A stretch of DNA of 64,000 bases from Chengkuizengella sediminis (GCF_010078385.1 NZ_SIJC01000001.1:620001-684000); one strand, 5' to 3'; positions 9,095-18,226 are shown, numbered from the stretch's first letter. The notes: generated by a model not told the origin, from the sequence alone. Numbers and translations are program-made.

Positions 9095-10909
9095 CTATTC
9101 ATCTAACTTTAAAACAGACATAAATGCTTCTTGCGGAACTTCAACATTTCCCACTTGTTTCATTCGTTTTTTACCTTCTTTTTGTTTTTCAAGTAGTTTT
9201 CTCTTTCTTGAAATGTCACCGCCATAACATTTTGCAAGTACGTTTTTACGCATTGCTTTTACCGTTTCACGTGCTATTATTTTTTGACCTATAGCTGCTT
9301 GAATAGGTACCTCAAACATTTGGCGAGGAATCAGATCCTTTAATTTCCCGCATATTGCACGTCCTCTATAAAAGGCTTTATCTCTGTGGACAATAAAAGA
9401 CAGAGCATCCACCTGTTCACTGTTTAATAAGATATCCATTTTTACTAATTTTGATTTTTTATAATCAGAAACCTCATAATCGAAGGAAGCATACCCTTTT
9501 GTACTGGATTTCAAAATATCAAAAAAGTCATAAACCACCTCAGACAGTGGTATATCATAAATCACTTGTACTCGGTTTGTATCCAGATACTCCATGTTGA
9601 TAAAATCACCGCGTTTATTTTGACATAAGTCCATTACAGACCCCACAAAGTCATTAGGTACAATAATTGAAGCTTTCACGTAAGGCTCTTCTATATAATC
9701 GACTTTTTGCGGATCAGGCATGTTAGACGGATTGTCAATTTCAATCATTTCACCACTAGTTTGAGTCACTCTAAATATGACACTCGGTGCCGTAGTGATT
9801 AATGGTATGTTAAACTCACGTTCTATGCGCTCTTGGATAATCTCCATATGCAGCAAGCCTAAAAATCCACAACGGAATCCAAATCCTAATGCACTTGAGG
9901 TCTCAGGTTCATATTTTAAAGATGCATCATTCAGTTCTAGCTTTTCCAAAGCTTCTCTAAGATCATTATAATCGGCTGTATCGATCGGATACAATCCACA
10001 ATACACCATAGGGTTAATTTTTCTATACCCTGACAATGCTTCTAGTGCAGGATGAGTGGCATCTGTAACCGTATCCCCTACTCTTGTGTCCTTGACGTTT
10101 TTAATCCCTGCTACAATAAAACCAACATCACCTACTTGAAGCTCATCTACGATAGACATATTGGGTTTAAATGCTCCTACTTCAATGACCTCAAACGTTT
10201 TATCCGTAGCCATCATTTTAATTTTAGTCCCTGATTTAATGGATCCATCAATAACACGCACATACACAATGACACCTTTATATGCATCATAATGTGAATC
10301 AAATATCAATGCTTTCAATGGATTGTTAGCATCCCCTGTTGGTGCTGGAACTTTGGATACAACCTGTTCAAGAATATCTTCAATACCAATGCCTGCTTTA
10401 GCTGAAGCTAAAACAGCATCACTTGCATCCAGGCCAATTACATCTTCAACCTCCTGCTTAACCCTTTCAGGTTCAGCACTTGGTAAATCAATTTTATTGA
10501 TAACTGGCAATATTTCTAAATTATTGTCCAAAGCCAAATACACGTTAGCTAAGGTTTGAGCTTCCGTGCCCTGTGCTGCGTCTACTACAAGCAAAGCTCC
10601 TTCACAAGCCGCCAAACTACGAGAAACCTCATATGTAAAGTCGACATGTCCTGGAGTGTCAATTAAATTAAGAATATATTCCTGACCATCCTTCGCAGTA
10701 TAGTTTAATCGGACAGCCTGTAATTTTATTGTAATGCCGCGTTCCCTCTCCAAATCCATCTTGTCCAATACTTGATCCTGCATTTCTCTTGAGGTTAACG
10801 CGCCTGTAAATTCTAAAATTCGATCTGCTAAAGTAGATTTTCCATGATCAATGTGTGCTATAATTGAAAAATTTCGAATACGACTTTGTCTTTCATGTAC
10901 GTCTGTCAT
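9095..10909 (-). CDS. lepA: Elongation factor 4 (LepA)
   Basis: 604-residue translational GTPase that remodels or back-translocates ribosomes and supports initiation under ionic stress. Motifs: G1 [10 protein letters not shown] near residue 20, G2 ERGITI, G3 DTPGHVDF, G4 [11 protein letters not shown]-like domains II, III and V follow. The LepA-specific C-terminal domain includes [18 protein letters not shown]. Length is normal. A sigma-A-like promoter lies directly upstream and a terminator downstream. It follows yqxA and spoIIP as in other Bacillales. Confidence 0.98.
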   Translation of the reverse strand: MTDVHERQSRIRNFSIIAHIDHGKSTLADRILEFTGALTSREMQDQVLDKMDLERERGITIKLQAVRLNYTAKDGQEYILNLIDTPGHVDFTYEVSRSLAACEGALLVVDAAQGTEAQTLANVYLALDNNLEILPVINKIDLPSAEPERVKQEVEDVIGLDASDAVLASAKAGIGIEDILEQVVSKVPAPTGDANNPLKALIFDSHYDAYKGVIVYVRVIDGSIKSGTKIKMMATDKTFEVIEVGAFKPNMSIVDELQVGDVGFIVAGIKNVKDTRVGDTVTDATHPALEALSGYRKINPMVYCGLYPIDTADYNDLREALEKLELNDASLKYEPETSSALGFGFRCGFLGLLHMEIIQERIEREFNIPLITTAPSVIFRVTQTSGEMIEIDNPSNMPDPQKVDYIEEPYVKASIIVPNDFVGSVMDLCQNKRGDFINMEYLDTNRVQVIYDIPLSEVVYDFFDILKSSTKGYASFDYEVSDYKKSKLVKMDILLNSEQVDALSFIVHRDKAFYRGRAICGKLKDLIPRQMFEVPIQAAIGQKIIARETVKAMRKNVLAKCYGGDISRKRKLLEKQKEGKKRMKQVGNVEVPQEAFMSVLKLDE

Positions 10910-10950
10910 GCTAAACCCCCATAAATTACTTGCAAATATACATTCCCTTT

Positions 10951-10978
10951 ATTATACCACAAGTGTATGTAAAGTGAA
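10951..10978 (-). promoter_or_regulatory. Probable sigma-A promoter of lepA
   Basis: On the minus strand a perfect -10 TATAAT (10951-10956) follows TTCACT (10973-10978, 4 of 6 to TTGACA) at 16 bp. It lies 42-69 bp upstream of the lepA start. Confidence 0.55.
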
Positions 10979-10997
10979 CATTGCTTACAATTGGAGG

Positions 10998-11336
10998 TTA
11001 GGAAAACAGGGCATGAAATACAGAAACTATGACTTCAATACCTTTATGTGCAGTCGATTGGAGAACATTTCCGATTTTAACACTTAATCCAGAAGATTCT
11101 TCCGTAGGAGTGGTCAAACTTAACCTTGGGGAATCCTCCTCTTCTTCAGCGGATATCTCATCATCCGATTTTTGATTTTCTGATTGGATCTCACTTGAAG
11201 TGGAAATCTCCTCTGCCCCCGTCTCCAAGGGACCATGAATTTCTTCAATACCTTGTTTAGCAAGCTCAACACCAAAAAAAACACAAAAACTAACAATAAA
11301 AAATAAAAGCAATAGTTGGATACTAAATCGAGCCAT
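10998..11336 (-). CDS. yqxA: YqxA-like (DUF3679) membrane protein
   Basis: 112 residues: an N-terminal hydrophobic segment (MARFSIQLLLLFFIVSFCVF, then FGVELA) followed by a long acidic, Ser/Glu-rich extracytoplasmic part. The opening MARFSIQxLLLFF and the position between spoIIP and lepA match yqxA (DUF3679) of Bacillus. The start lies 4 bp after the spoIIP stop, so the two are translationally coupled. Function is unknown; by neighbourhood a role near sporulation or the cell envelope is possible. The middle part is of low complexity and gives little homology signal. Confidence 0.75.
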   Translation of the reverse strand: MARFSIQLLLLFFIVSFCVFFGVELAKQGIEEIHGPLETGAEEISTSSEIQSENQKSDDEISAEEEEDSPRLSLTTPTEESSGLSVKIGNVLQSTAHKGIEVIVSVFHALFS

Positions 11337-11340
11337 AACA

Positions 11341-12543
11341 TTAACCTCCCACTCCAGTATCTACCTTCTCAGCCTCCCAAACGATATCTGATAAAGCTTT
11401 TGCTAAAAGATCGATTGTCCGATTTGATTCCTCGATCGTATTTTCAACGCCTCCAACTTCAATAACAATACTATTTGGAGAAAACGACTGATTATATTCA
11501 CCGTTACCATCAGTACTTGACTTTGACCAGATACCACGAGAAATACCAGGATATTGTTTTTCTATAGCATCATGAATCTTGGTCGCAAAAGCTTCATTAG
11601 CTCTCCAGTTTGGGTTACTTGCTCCGATGATAAAATAAAATTTGGCATAATCAACTCCATCAATATTGATTGTTGTTACTTCTCTCCCTTGGCTGTCCCT
11701 ATGAATATCTATAAAATAATTAAATGTAGGGTTTACAGCAAATGCTTCTTCTACTGTTTTTAAAGAATATTTGTATGAGAAGTTCCAATTGTATCCCCCT
11801 ACACTCTCTTCATAATCTTTATCTGAACTAACTGCTACAATTCCTAAATTTTTTAAGGATTTTTCTAATCGTTTACCTAAAGCTGTTACATTCGTTTTCC
11901 CATCGTAAACTTGACCCGATTCTGTCAACCAAGATTCTCTATTATGTGAATGGTATATAAAAACAAGAGGGTTACCATCCGCTGCAACTTTAACTTCTTG
12001 ATCTTCTACATTTAAGTTGTCATCACTTGAGCCTGGTTCAGTGGTCTGGTCTATAGTATCCTCTTGGGGTTGAGTTTCTATAATTGGATCTAGTTTTTGA
12101 AGATTTTCATCATTGTTTTCATTAAAATCAAAATGAGTCGGAGGTAAATCAAGTGGTTCTACTACATCATTTTTATCTGATCCTCCTCGAAGTAAAACTA
12201 CTTTTTCAAAAGCAAGGCCTGGGACTTCACTTGCAAGCAAACTTTTGGGATCATTTGGATTAATGCTAGTCATATATCTAAACAAAAAATTAAGAACATT
12301 TTTTTGAGAAAATGTAGTGCTATTTAACCCACTTTTCATTTGTGGTATTTCTACTGCCATCATATCCACAAAAAATTGACTTGATACAGAAGTACCTAAC
12401 CCCTGCATTGTAACAATAGGAGATGTAACCATTTTTGATTGAGTATAACTTCCAATGGAAAGCATCAGAAACATTGTGAGTGTTCCTAAGGATAAAGTAA
12501 TAAAAACTCTTAATATCACCCCGAAAATAGTAGATTGGTTCAT
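11341..12543 (-). CDS. spoIIP: Stage II sporulation protein P (SpoIIP)
   Basis: 400-residue cell-wall hydrolase (amidase and endopeptidase) of the SpoIID-SpoIIM-SpoIIP machine that drives mother-cell engulfment of the forespore. It starts MNQSTIFGVILRVFITLSLG with a membrane anchor, behind TTGGAGGAGAG. A variable acidic linker spans about 125-190. The catalytic domain contains VFIYHSHNRESWL, FNYFIDIHRDSQGRE and VIEVGGVENTIEES, the conserved His and Glu metal-site segments. Length fits the family. It is normally a sigma-E gene; I could not assign a clear sigma-E promoter. It precedes yqxA and lepA. Confidence 0.96.
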   Translation of the reverse strand: MNQSTIFGVILRVFITLSLGTLTMFLMLSIGSYTQSKMVTSPIVTMQGLGTSVSSQFFVDMMAVEIPQMKSGLNSTTFSQKNVLNFLFRYMTSINPNDPKSLLASEVPGLAFEKVVLLRGGSDKNDVVEPLDLPPTHFDFNENNDENLQKLDPIIETQPQEDTIDQTTEPGSSDDNLNVEDQEVKVAADGNPLVFIYHSHNRESWLTESGQVYDGKTNVTALGKRLEKSLKNLGIVAVSSDKDYEESVGGYNWNFSYKYSLKTVEEAFAVNPTFNYFIDIHRDSQGREVTTINIDGVDYAKFYFIIGASNPNWRANEAFATKIHDAIEKQYPGISRGIWSKSSTDGNGEYNQSFSPNSIVIEVGGVENTIEESNRTIDLLAKALSDIVWEAEKVDTGVGG

Positions 12544-12675
12544 AATCTCTCCTCCAAAGCAGCATGTCTTATTTGAATCTATCTATTTATAATCTATGAA
12601 TTTGAAAAAAAGATAGAACCTATTTTTCAAATGGATTGTAATTCAAAAAAGTTATAATTGTGCAGGCAAAAAAAG

Positions 12676-12703
12676 CAAAAGATCACCTGTCGGTGATCTT
12701 TTG
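12676..12703 (-). terminator. Terminator upstream of spoIIP
   Basis: The perfect 12-bp stem CAAAAGATCACC / GGTGATCTTTTG has a 4-base loop and is followed on the minus strand by CTTTTTTTG. It ends the gpr-side transcript before spoIIP. Confidence 0.85.
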
Positions 12704-12714
12704 AAAATAACAAT

Positions 12715-13851
12715 TTAAATATTTTTAGTCACATAGTATATTTTCCATTCATTTGTGATGGCATTTTTTTGTAAATGAAAAGTATATACTACAATCTGGT
12801 TTTTATTGTGTTTTGTTGTCAAAATTACTTTAATTGGGATTTCTAACCACAAATCCTCATGTTGTTCTTCAGAATATGAAGATAATCTACGAATTTTTGA
12901 GGTGGATTCCATCTCCACTTTAAAGGATCTAATTTGTTCATGGTTTTTATGGGGAAATAATGTCTTTAATAAAAACAAATCCTTTTGATTCAGTGCAATA
13001 AAAAAACTCTCAATGACATCATTCGGAGTCGCACTTTGAATGTACTGTCTCCACAATCCTGCAGCTTTATATAACATGGATTGATGAGATGGATCTGCAT
13101 TTCTTAAACGATGTGTTGTGCTCCCTAGAAAATGAATACAAAAATGACCAGAGAAATCATTATGTGGTATGCCATCTCCACCATGAGGCATGCCATTCAT
13201 TGAACCTGCTATCGAATAGTCTTCGCCTTGTATCAATACTGCTCTTCGATTCCAACTCCATTGTCCGTTATAAATCTGTTTCATGATTTTGGAATCTTTT
13301 GCTGTTAAAGGTTGTACATCAGCATGTTTACTCCCAGCTCGTCTCTGAACTTTAAAACTTAATCCTGATTCTAAATCAATGACTGTAAAGATCGAATATT
13401 TCGGTAATTTTTGCCTTGCCTGATCCCAAGTTATTAATTGCCCATAATGTTTTTGGCGAACGATACTTACATATTTATTTAATTTTTTTTTAAAATCACT
13501 TGGCAATTGTAATAATATACCCTGTTTTTCATCTATTAGATTGAACATTTCATTTATCACGTAGGTTTTTGTTTGATTCTTGTTTTGTATTGTTAGCGTG
13601 GCATCAGACAATTCATGATATGTTACTTTGGTTTTCATTGTATCTTTATCTGTTAGTATTTTCTCAACCATTTTAAATAATTCTTTGGATCTTATCGCTA
13701 AAGTGGACGTGTGGTTGGATGATTCTGAGCTCTGTATTTGAATAACGATTTGTTTTAAATTCTGATTTGACCTTTTTTCTAATCCTAAAGAATTGTTGGG
13801 TAAAATTAAAAATAAAAAAATGAAAAGGTACAATAGTAGCTTTTTTCTCAT
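12715..13851 (-). CDS. Uncharacterised secreted protein with GHFCIHF motif (sporulation locus)
   Basis: 378 residues with a signal peptide (MRKKLLLYLFIFLFLILPNN). The centre has a strongly patterned block: SIFTVIDLESGLSFKVQRR, then ADVQPLTAKD, GQWSWNRRAVLI, SMNGMPHGGDGIPHNDF and SGHFCIHFLGSTTH (about residues 165-255). The conserved His plus GHFC-x-H cluster recalls the H...SHGC motif of YkuD-type L,D-transpeptidases, but this is inference from layout only. The C-terminal third looks like an NTF2-like or DUF4878-type fold (FFIALNQKDLFLLKTLFP). It lies between gpr (18 bp upstream) and spoIIP, with a terminator after it. A role in spore envelope or peptidoglycan is suggested by context, not shown. 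Confidence 0.75.
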   Translation of the reverse strand: MRKKLLLYLFIFLFLILPNNSLGLEKRSNQNLKQIVIQIQSSESSNHTSTLAIRSKELFKMVEKILTDKDTMKTKVTYHELSDATLTIQNKNQTKTYVINEMFNLIDEKQGILLQLPSDFKKKLNKYVSIVRQKHYGQLITWDQARQKLPKYSIFTVIDLESGLSFKVQRRAGSKHADVQPLTAKDSKIMKQIYNGQWSWNRRAVLIQGEDYSIAGSMNGMPHGGDGIPHNDFSGHFCIHFLGSTTHRLRNADPSHQSMLYKAAGLWRQYIQSATPNDVIESFFIALNQKDLFLLKTLFPHKNHEQIRSFKVEMESTSKIRRLSSYSEEQHEDLWLEIPIKVILTTKHNKNQIVVYTFHLQKNAITNEWKIYYVTKNI

Positions 13852-13869
13852 GGATATCTCCTATAATCA

Positions 13870-14859
13870 TTAATGTGTGTATGCTGCTACATTATCTGTA
13901 TCCACTGCCTCATGAAGAGATGCATTTAAGCCATTAGCAATAATATTTGCAATATCCTCAATAAATTCATCTATTTCCTTCGGTGTAACTAGTAAATCAT
14001 GTCCCATGGGATTTAGAACTTCTCTTACTAAATTTAATCGTTCTTGATCCGTCATTTTATCCAAAGCTCCAAAAATAAATTCTGTATTGTCCGTTTGTTT
14101 TTTAAAATGATTAATCGCCATTTGAATACTATTATTTACAATAGTGGAAGCATACACAACCGTTGGAACTCCTATTGCAATACAGGGTACACCTAACGTT
14201 TCTTTATTTAGTCCTTTTCTCTTGTTCCCAATCCCAGAACCAGGATGAATACCTGTATCAGCAATTTGTATCGTTGTATTTACACGATCTAAGGCCATAG
14301 AAGCTAAAGCATCAATGGCTACTACTACGTCAGGTTTAGATTTTTCAACGATCCCGTGGACAATTTCACTTGTTTCGATTCCAGTTATACCTAATACACC
14401 TGGTGCTACTGCACTTACTTCTCGATATCCTTCCTGAACTTGATTCGGCATTAATTCAAAAAAATGTCTTGTCACCATCACATTTTCAACAACAATAGGA
14501 CCTAGAGCATCTGGAGTTACATTCCAATTCCCTAAACCTACAACTAATATTTTTGCATTTGGTTCTATTTTAATGTCCTTTAACAGCTGTTCAAACTCTT
14601 TAGCAAGTTTTGTTGCCACTTGGTTTTGCAGTTCAGAATCCTTTTTTCTTAAACCAGGAACTTCAATCGTAATATAATGACCTTTCATTTTTCCAATAGC
14701 TCTAGAACCTTCCTCATCTAAAACTTTAATTTTGGTGATAGTAACCCCCTCATCTGATCTAGTTTCTGTATGTACACCTGGAATTTGCCCCCCCATACGA
14801 TTGGATGCTAATTCGGTAGCTTCTAGTGCAAGGTCAATACGTTCTGAATATGTATCCAT
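13870..14859 (-). CDS. gpr: GPR endopeptidase (spore protease)
   Basis: 329 residues, start MDTYSERIDLALEATELA behind GGAAGGAG. GPR is made as a zymogen in the forespore and, after germination, cleaves small acid-soluble spore proteins at a conserved site. Recognisable segments are VVGLGNWNVTPDALGP, TGIETSEIVHG, VDVVVAIDALASMALDRVN (as KPDVVVAIDALASM) and DTGIHPGSGIGNKRKGLN, which carry the acidic catalytic residues. Length is normal. A sigma-G-like promoter lies 50-80 bp upstream. It is transcribed divergently from rpsT. Confidence 0.97.
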   Translation of the reverse strand: MDTYSERIDLALEATELASNRMGGQIPGVHTETRSDEGVTITKIKVLDEEGSRAIGKMKGHYITIEVPGLRKKDSELQNQVATKLAKEFEQLLKDIKIEPNAKILVVGLGNWNVTPDALGPIVVENVMVTRHFFELMPNQVQEGYREVSAVAPGVLGITGIETSEIVHGIVEKSKPDVVVAIDALASMALDRVNTTIQIADTGIHPGSGIGNKRKGLNKETLGVPCIAIGVPTVVYASTIVNNSIQMAINHFKKQTDNTEFIFGALDKMTDQERLNLVREVLNPMGHDLLVTPKEIDEFIEDIANIIANGLNASLHEAVDTDNVAAYTH

Positions 14860-14908
14860 AACTTAACTCCTTCCAAAACTGTTTTGAAGTACAAAAAAAC
14901 GTCCATCT

Positions 14909-14939
14909 TATTTTGTCATTGATTTTGTTTCGTTATACA
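14909..14939 (-). promoter_or_regulatory. Possible sigma-G promoter of gpr
   Basis: On the minus strand TGTATA (14934-14939) and CAAAATA (14909-14915) are 18 bp apart. They resemble the forespore sigma-G elements TGNATA and CATNNTA. gpr is a sigma-F/sigma-G gene in Bacillus, which supports but does not prove the call. Confidence 0.4.
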
Positions 14940-14951
14940 TCATGACAAGTA

Positions 14952-14980
14952 TTGCAATTTTATAACCTGCATGATAGAAT
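14952..14980 (+). promoter_or_regulatory. Sigma-A promoter of rpsT
   Basis: -35 TTGCAA (14952-14957) and -10 TAGAAT (14975-14980) with a 17-bp spacer, 74 bp before the rpsT start. Confidence 0.7.
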
Positions 14981-15053
14981 ATTTAAAGTTGTCATTAGGA
15001 ATACCTTTGAACGGTTTCTTATGTAACACCAAGGTCTTTAGGAGGTGAACTAC

Positions 15054-15314
15054 ATGCCTAATATCAAATCTGCTATTAAGAGAGTAAAAACTAGTGAAAA
15101 ACGTCGTTTAATTAATGCTTCTAGAAAATCTGCACTACGTACTGCGATCAAAACTGTTGATACAGCAATTGATGATCAAAATGCAGAAAGTGCAAAAGCA
15201 GCACTAACTGACGCTATTAAAAAGCTTGATAAAGCGGCTTCCAAAGGATTAATCCATAAAAATGCTGCTTCTAGAAAAAAATCTCGCTTAACTAAAAAAG
15301 TTAATGCTCTTTAA
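15054..15314 (+). CDS. rpsT: Small ribosomal subunit protein bS20
   Basis: 86 residues from [18 protein letters not shown]. The ATG at 15054 is placed correctly behind GGAGGTGA; the GTG at 15045 lies within that ribosome site and is not the start. The protein is all-helical, very Lys/Arg/Ala-rich and without an aromatic core, as expected for the 16S rRNA-binding protein S20. [20 protein letters not shown] is the conserved C-terminal block. It has its own promoter and terminator and is flanked by gpr and holA, as in other Bacillales. Confidence 0.98.
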   Translation: MPNIKSAIKRVKTSEKRRLINASRKSALRTAIKTVDTAIDDQNAESAKAALTDAIKKLDKAASKGLIHKNAASRKKSRLTKKVNAL

Positions 15315-15378
15315 TCCTCATAGAGTGAAAGGTTCAATTATTTGATTCGAGTACCTCTTGTGGTTAAATTATGAAAAT

Positions 15379-15407
15379 AAAACCCGCCATTCCATGACGG
15401 GTTTTTT
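15379..15407. terminator. Bidirectional terminator between rpsT and holA
   Basis: AAACCCG-ccattccatga-CGGGTTTTTT forms a stem with A and T tracts on both sides. It serves rpsT on the plus strand and the convergent holA on the minus strand. Confidence 0.85.
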
Positions 15408-15421
15408 AGTATGAGGATATC

Positions 15422-16441
15422 TTACATATTAACCTGAAATAAAAACTTCTCAACACCTAACACTTTATCAACTTGTCCACTTTTCATCTGAAAATCTAAT
15501 TCAGCTAGCTTGTCTAATATGTCTACAAGATGCTCTTCTTGATATAGTTTACCTTGCCCATCAGCAATTTTAACAGCGTAGGGATGGATACTTAATTGCG
15601 ATGAGACTTGGTATTGTGAATAACCTTTACTGGATAATTCCTTCACCTGTAAAATAATGCGAAATTGCCTAGCAATAAGTGAAACAATTTTAATCGGCTC
15701 TTCTTTTTGTTTTAAAAGAGTATAAAAAATAGTTAGAGCCTTATCAAGTTTTTTCTTTACAATTTCATCAACTAATATAAAAATGTTTTGTTCAGTACTG
15801 CGTACAACTAACTGTTGAATCATCTCACTGGTAATTTCTTGATCCACTCCTGCGAATAAACAACACTTTTCAATCTCTCCATCCAAAGTTTGTAAATTCG
15901 TACCCGCATATAAAATAAAAGTTTCAATAGCCTGCTGTGAAATGTAGCTCCCATTTTTTTTCACTCTATTTTGTACCCATTTTGATAATTCATTTGGCTT
16001 TAAAGAAGGGAATGAAATAATGTAATTTTGTTTTTTTAATAACTTCACTATTTTTTTTCTTTCGTCTAATTTCTCAGCATTGACATAAAGAACTAATACA
16101 GAATAATCTACTGGTGAGTTAATGTATTTTTCTAACTTCTCAATCTGATGTTCGATCTTAGATTTATCCCTTGTTCCTGTCAAAAAACTTGCGTTTTTAG
16201 CAATGACTAATTTATTAGGTACCATAAACGGAAGGGTTTCAACATCTTCAACAACTTGGTCAATACTTGTTTCAGTTAAATCAAAGTGAATTAATGCGAA
16301 ATCCTTATGTACAGGATCAATAAATTCATTCGTTAAAAATTGAATAAATTCGTTCATTAAAAATTTTTCTGTACCATAACATAAATATATAGGTAAAATT
16401 TTTTTTTGTTTTATTTGTTTTACTGCTTCCTTATATTCCAT
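15422..16441 (-). CDS. holA: DNA polymerase III delta subunit (HolA)
   Basis: 339 residues from MEYKEAVKQIKQKKILPIYL; this ATG has GAGGG at 5-nt spacing, better than the ATG four codons upstream. HolA opens the beta sliding clamp within the clamp-loader complex. It has the YLCYGTEKFLMNEFI opening (degenerate nucleotide-binding strand), FPSLKPNELSKWVQNRVKKNG and YAGTNLQTLDGEIEKCCLF in the lid region. The C-terminal collar domain has LIARQFRIILQVKELSSKG. All are usual for YqeN/HolA. It is convergent with rpsT. Confidence 0.96.
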   Translation of the reverse strand: MEYKEAVKQIKQKKILPIYLCYGTEKFLMNEFIQFLTNEFIDPVHKDFALIHFDLTETSIDQVVEDVETLPFMVPNKLVIAKNASFLTGTRDKSKIEHQIEKLEKYINSPVDYSVLVLYVNAEKLDERKKIVKLLKKQNYIISFPSLKPNELSKWVQNRVKKNGSYISQQAIETFILYAGTNLQTLDGEIEKCCLFAGVDQEITSEMIQQLVVRSTEQNIFILVDEIVKKKLDKALTIFYTLLKQKEEPIKIVSLIARQFRIILQVKELSSKGYSQYQVSSQLSIHPYAVKIADGQGKLYQEEHLVDILDKLAELDFQMKSGQVDKVLGVEKFLFQVNM

Positions 16442-16497
16442 AATATCCCTCATCTACTCTTTGTTAATCAACTAATCTGCCAAGAATAGTATAACAA

Positions 16498-16538
16498 AGA
16501 GATCACTTCAAAACCAATGGATTTTAAAGTGATCTCTT
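16498..16538 (-). terminator. Long-stem terminator upstream of holA
   Basis: AAGAGATCACTT / AAGTGATCTCTT form a 12-bp stem around a 17-base A/T-rich loop. It lies between the anti-sigma gene and holA. Confidence 0.7.
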
Positions 16539-16558
16539 CCTCAAAAAATCTATATAAA

Positions 16559-16629
16559 CACTCGGTAATAAGCCCTAGAAACGTATTACCGGAGTGGTCA
16601 GCAACGCGGTTAATTTCGCGTTGTTGACT
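16559..16629. repeat. Two tandem strong hairpins of unknown role
   Basis: First hairpin (16559-16595): ACTCGGTAATA with TATTACCGGAGT. Second (16598-16629): GTCAGCAACGCG with CGCGTTGTTGAC, an 8-base loop and one G-T pair. They stand 2 bp apart in the 183-bp spacer between the anti-sigma gene and the holA-side terminator. Neither has a clear T tract, so they do not look like ordinary terminators. They are GC-richer than the surrounding spacer. Confidence 0.55.
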
Positions 16630-16695
16630 AATGAATAATATACTATATACATTTTACGCAAAAAGTGTGAATACATTCTTAAAAATTTTGGATAA

Positions 16696-16733
16696 GTGTT
16701 CAAAAAGTTATGTTTTCAATACTAAGAAGGTTG
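16696..16733. repeat. Fragment of the GTTCAAAAAGTT element overlapping the anti-sigma 3' end
   Basis: GTGTTCAAAAAGTTATGTTTTC and the following bases to AAGAAGGTTG match the left end of the 2718-3063 element (GTGTTCAAAAAGTTCAGTTTTC through GAGAAGATTG) at roughly 30 of 38 positions. The last residues and stop codon of the anti-sigma gene (16722) lie inside the match. Confidence 0.45.
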
Positions 16734-17681
16734 CATTGGATTAAAAATATCGATTTGTTCAGAATATTTCTTTTCACCGTCGAAAGTCTCTAACAGGATA
16801 AACTGACTATCCTCTAACCACTCTATTTTTGTAATGGATAAGTTATCCTCAATCTTTAAAGTAAATAATATTTCTTGATTATCTACTTTCTGTACAATAA
16901 GCTCACTTCCTCCTTCCTCTATAACTCGAGTGTTTATAACGTACTGACCATCTGGTGATACCGTTCCTTCAGCAATTAAGTCTTCTGAAAATGTCATTGA
17001 TAACGTCGTATCTTCTTCAAGTACTGGAATTTTCACTTCTTCTTCAGATCCTGATTCCCCTACTTCTCCTGATCGTGATTCAGTACTTTCATTAGGTTCT
17101 TCACTCTCAATTTTCAGTGCTGCTTGATCATCATAATCCATTTTTGGTATTGGTATTTCAGCTGCATCAGCATCAAACCTATCCTCATCTAAAATTGTAG
17201 ATTCTTCAGAAAGTGCTCTGTTTTCTGCGATGCTTTCCGGAGCAGATTGTTCTACCGCCATGTCGTTCATTATAAGGTTATCTCCTGAGTTTAAAGCTGT
17301 AAAAACGATCAATATTACAGCCGCAGCAGAAGCTCCAAGAAAAGCAATAGGTTTTGCTTTTTTGAACAAAGTTGTAAATGTCGTTTTTTTGATATTCGTA
17401 GTTAATGTTTCTTCTGTTTCACCCGTATCATGTACTTGTGTTTCAATTATATTTGCCTGATCAATTTCCTCTAATTGAGGTAATATTTGATCTACTATAC
17501 TTACTGGTGGTGTTACTTGCGGTAACTGTTCTAATTCAATCGAAACATTTTTTAATCGTTCAAACATCTCTGTACAAGAATGACAATCGCTGATATGGTC
17601 GATCATTTGCTGATGTTCTTCTTTATTTAAATCACCATCAAGGTCTCTTTGCATAAGTTGTATCACCTCTTGACATTTCAT
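16722..17681 (-). CDS. Membrane anti-sigma factor with zinc-finger N-terminus
   Basis: 319 residues. It starts MKCQEVIQLMQRDLDGDLNK and has HISDCHSCTEMF, the H-x3-C-x2-C zinc motif of zf-HC2 anti-sigma factors (about residues 28-40). A single transmembrane helix lies near 110-130 (PIAFLGASAAAVILIVFTAL). The rest is a Glu/Ser-rich extracytoplasmic domain ending in a small beta-rich region. Its start overlaps the ECF sigma stop (ATGA), so the pair is translationally coupled and the cognate sigma is the neighbour. The signal sensed is unknown. The 3' end is overlapped by a repeat fragment. Confidence 0.88.
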   Translation of the reverse strand: MKCQEVIQLMQRDLDGDLNKEEHQQMIDHISDCHSCTEMFERLKNVSIELEQLPQVTPPVSIVDQILPQLEEIDQANIIETQVHDTGETEETLTTNIKKTTFTTLFKKAKPIAFLGASAAAVILIVFTALNSGDNLIMNDMAVEQSAPESIAENRALSEESTILDEDRFDADAAEIPIPKMDYDDQAALKIESEEPNESTESRSGEVGESGSEEEVKIPVLEEDTTLSMTFSEDLIAEGTVSPDGQYVINTRVIEEGGSELIVQKVDNQEILFTLKIEDNLSITKIEWLEDSQFILLETFDGEKKYSEQIDIFNPMQPS

Positions 17682-18226
17682 CCTTGTACACCACCTTTCT
17701 GATATTCATGGAGTAATTTCTGCAGTTGTTGCCTAGCTCTAAATAAATACGATTTCACAGTGTTCAAAGGTAAATCAAGTGAGATAGAGATCTCGTTGTA
17801 AGAAAAATCCTGCAAATACCTTAAAACAACAACCATACGATGATGTTCAGGTAATTTAGCAATCGCTTCTTCAATATCTTTTGCCACATATGCAGATAAA
17901 ATTTCTTTCTCCACATTATCATCACCTTTAATCACTATTTCGTGCTCTTCAATAGAGACATTCGTTTTTTTCTTGCGAAACTTATCAATACAAACATTTG
18001 TAACGATTCTTTGTATCCAAGTTTTAAATAATGCTTTTTCTTCGTATAAATGAATTTTAGAATAAATTTTAATAAGTGATTCTTGCGCTGCATCCATCGC
18101 ATCATGTTCATTGCCTAATATATAAAAAGCGGTGCGATATATGTGGGTTTCAATTTCTCTTAATACTTGTATTAAAGCTTCCCGATCCCCATTTTGAGCA
18201 TTTTTAATTATTTCTGGCTCTACCAC
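17678..18226 (-). CDS. ECF-type RNA polymerase sigma factor
   Basis: 182 residues from a GTG start (MVEPEIIKNAQNGDREALIQ) behind GAGGGGG. Region 2 has HDAMDAAQESLIKIYSKI and FKTWIQRIVTNVCIDKFRKK (-10 recognition). Region 4 has LPEHHRMVVVLRYLQDFSYN and the helix-turn-helix EISISLDLPLNTVKSYLFRA (-35 recognition). It resembles the SigW/SigX/SigV group but I cannot assign a subgroup. It is coupled to the downstream anti-sigma gene and preceded by an ECF-type promoter, so autoregulation is likely. Confidence 0.93.
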   Translation of the reverse strand: MVEPEIIKNAQNGDREALIQVLREIETHIYRTAFYILGNEHDAMDAAQESLIKIYSKIHLYEEKALFKTWIQRIVTNVCIDKFRKKKTNVSIEEHEIVIKGDDNVEKEILSAYVAKDIEEAIAKLPEHHRMVVVLRYLQDFSYNEISISLDLPLNTVKSYLFRARQQLQKLLHEYQKGGVQG

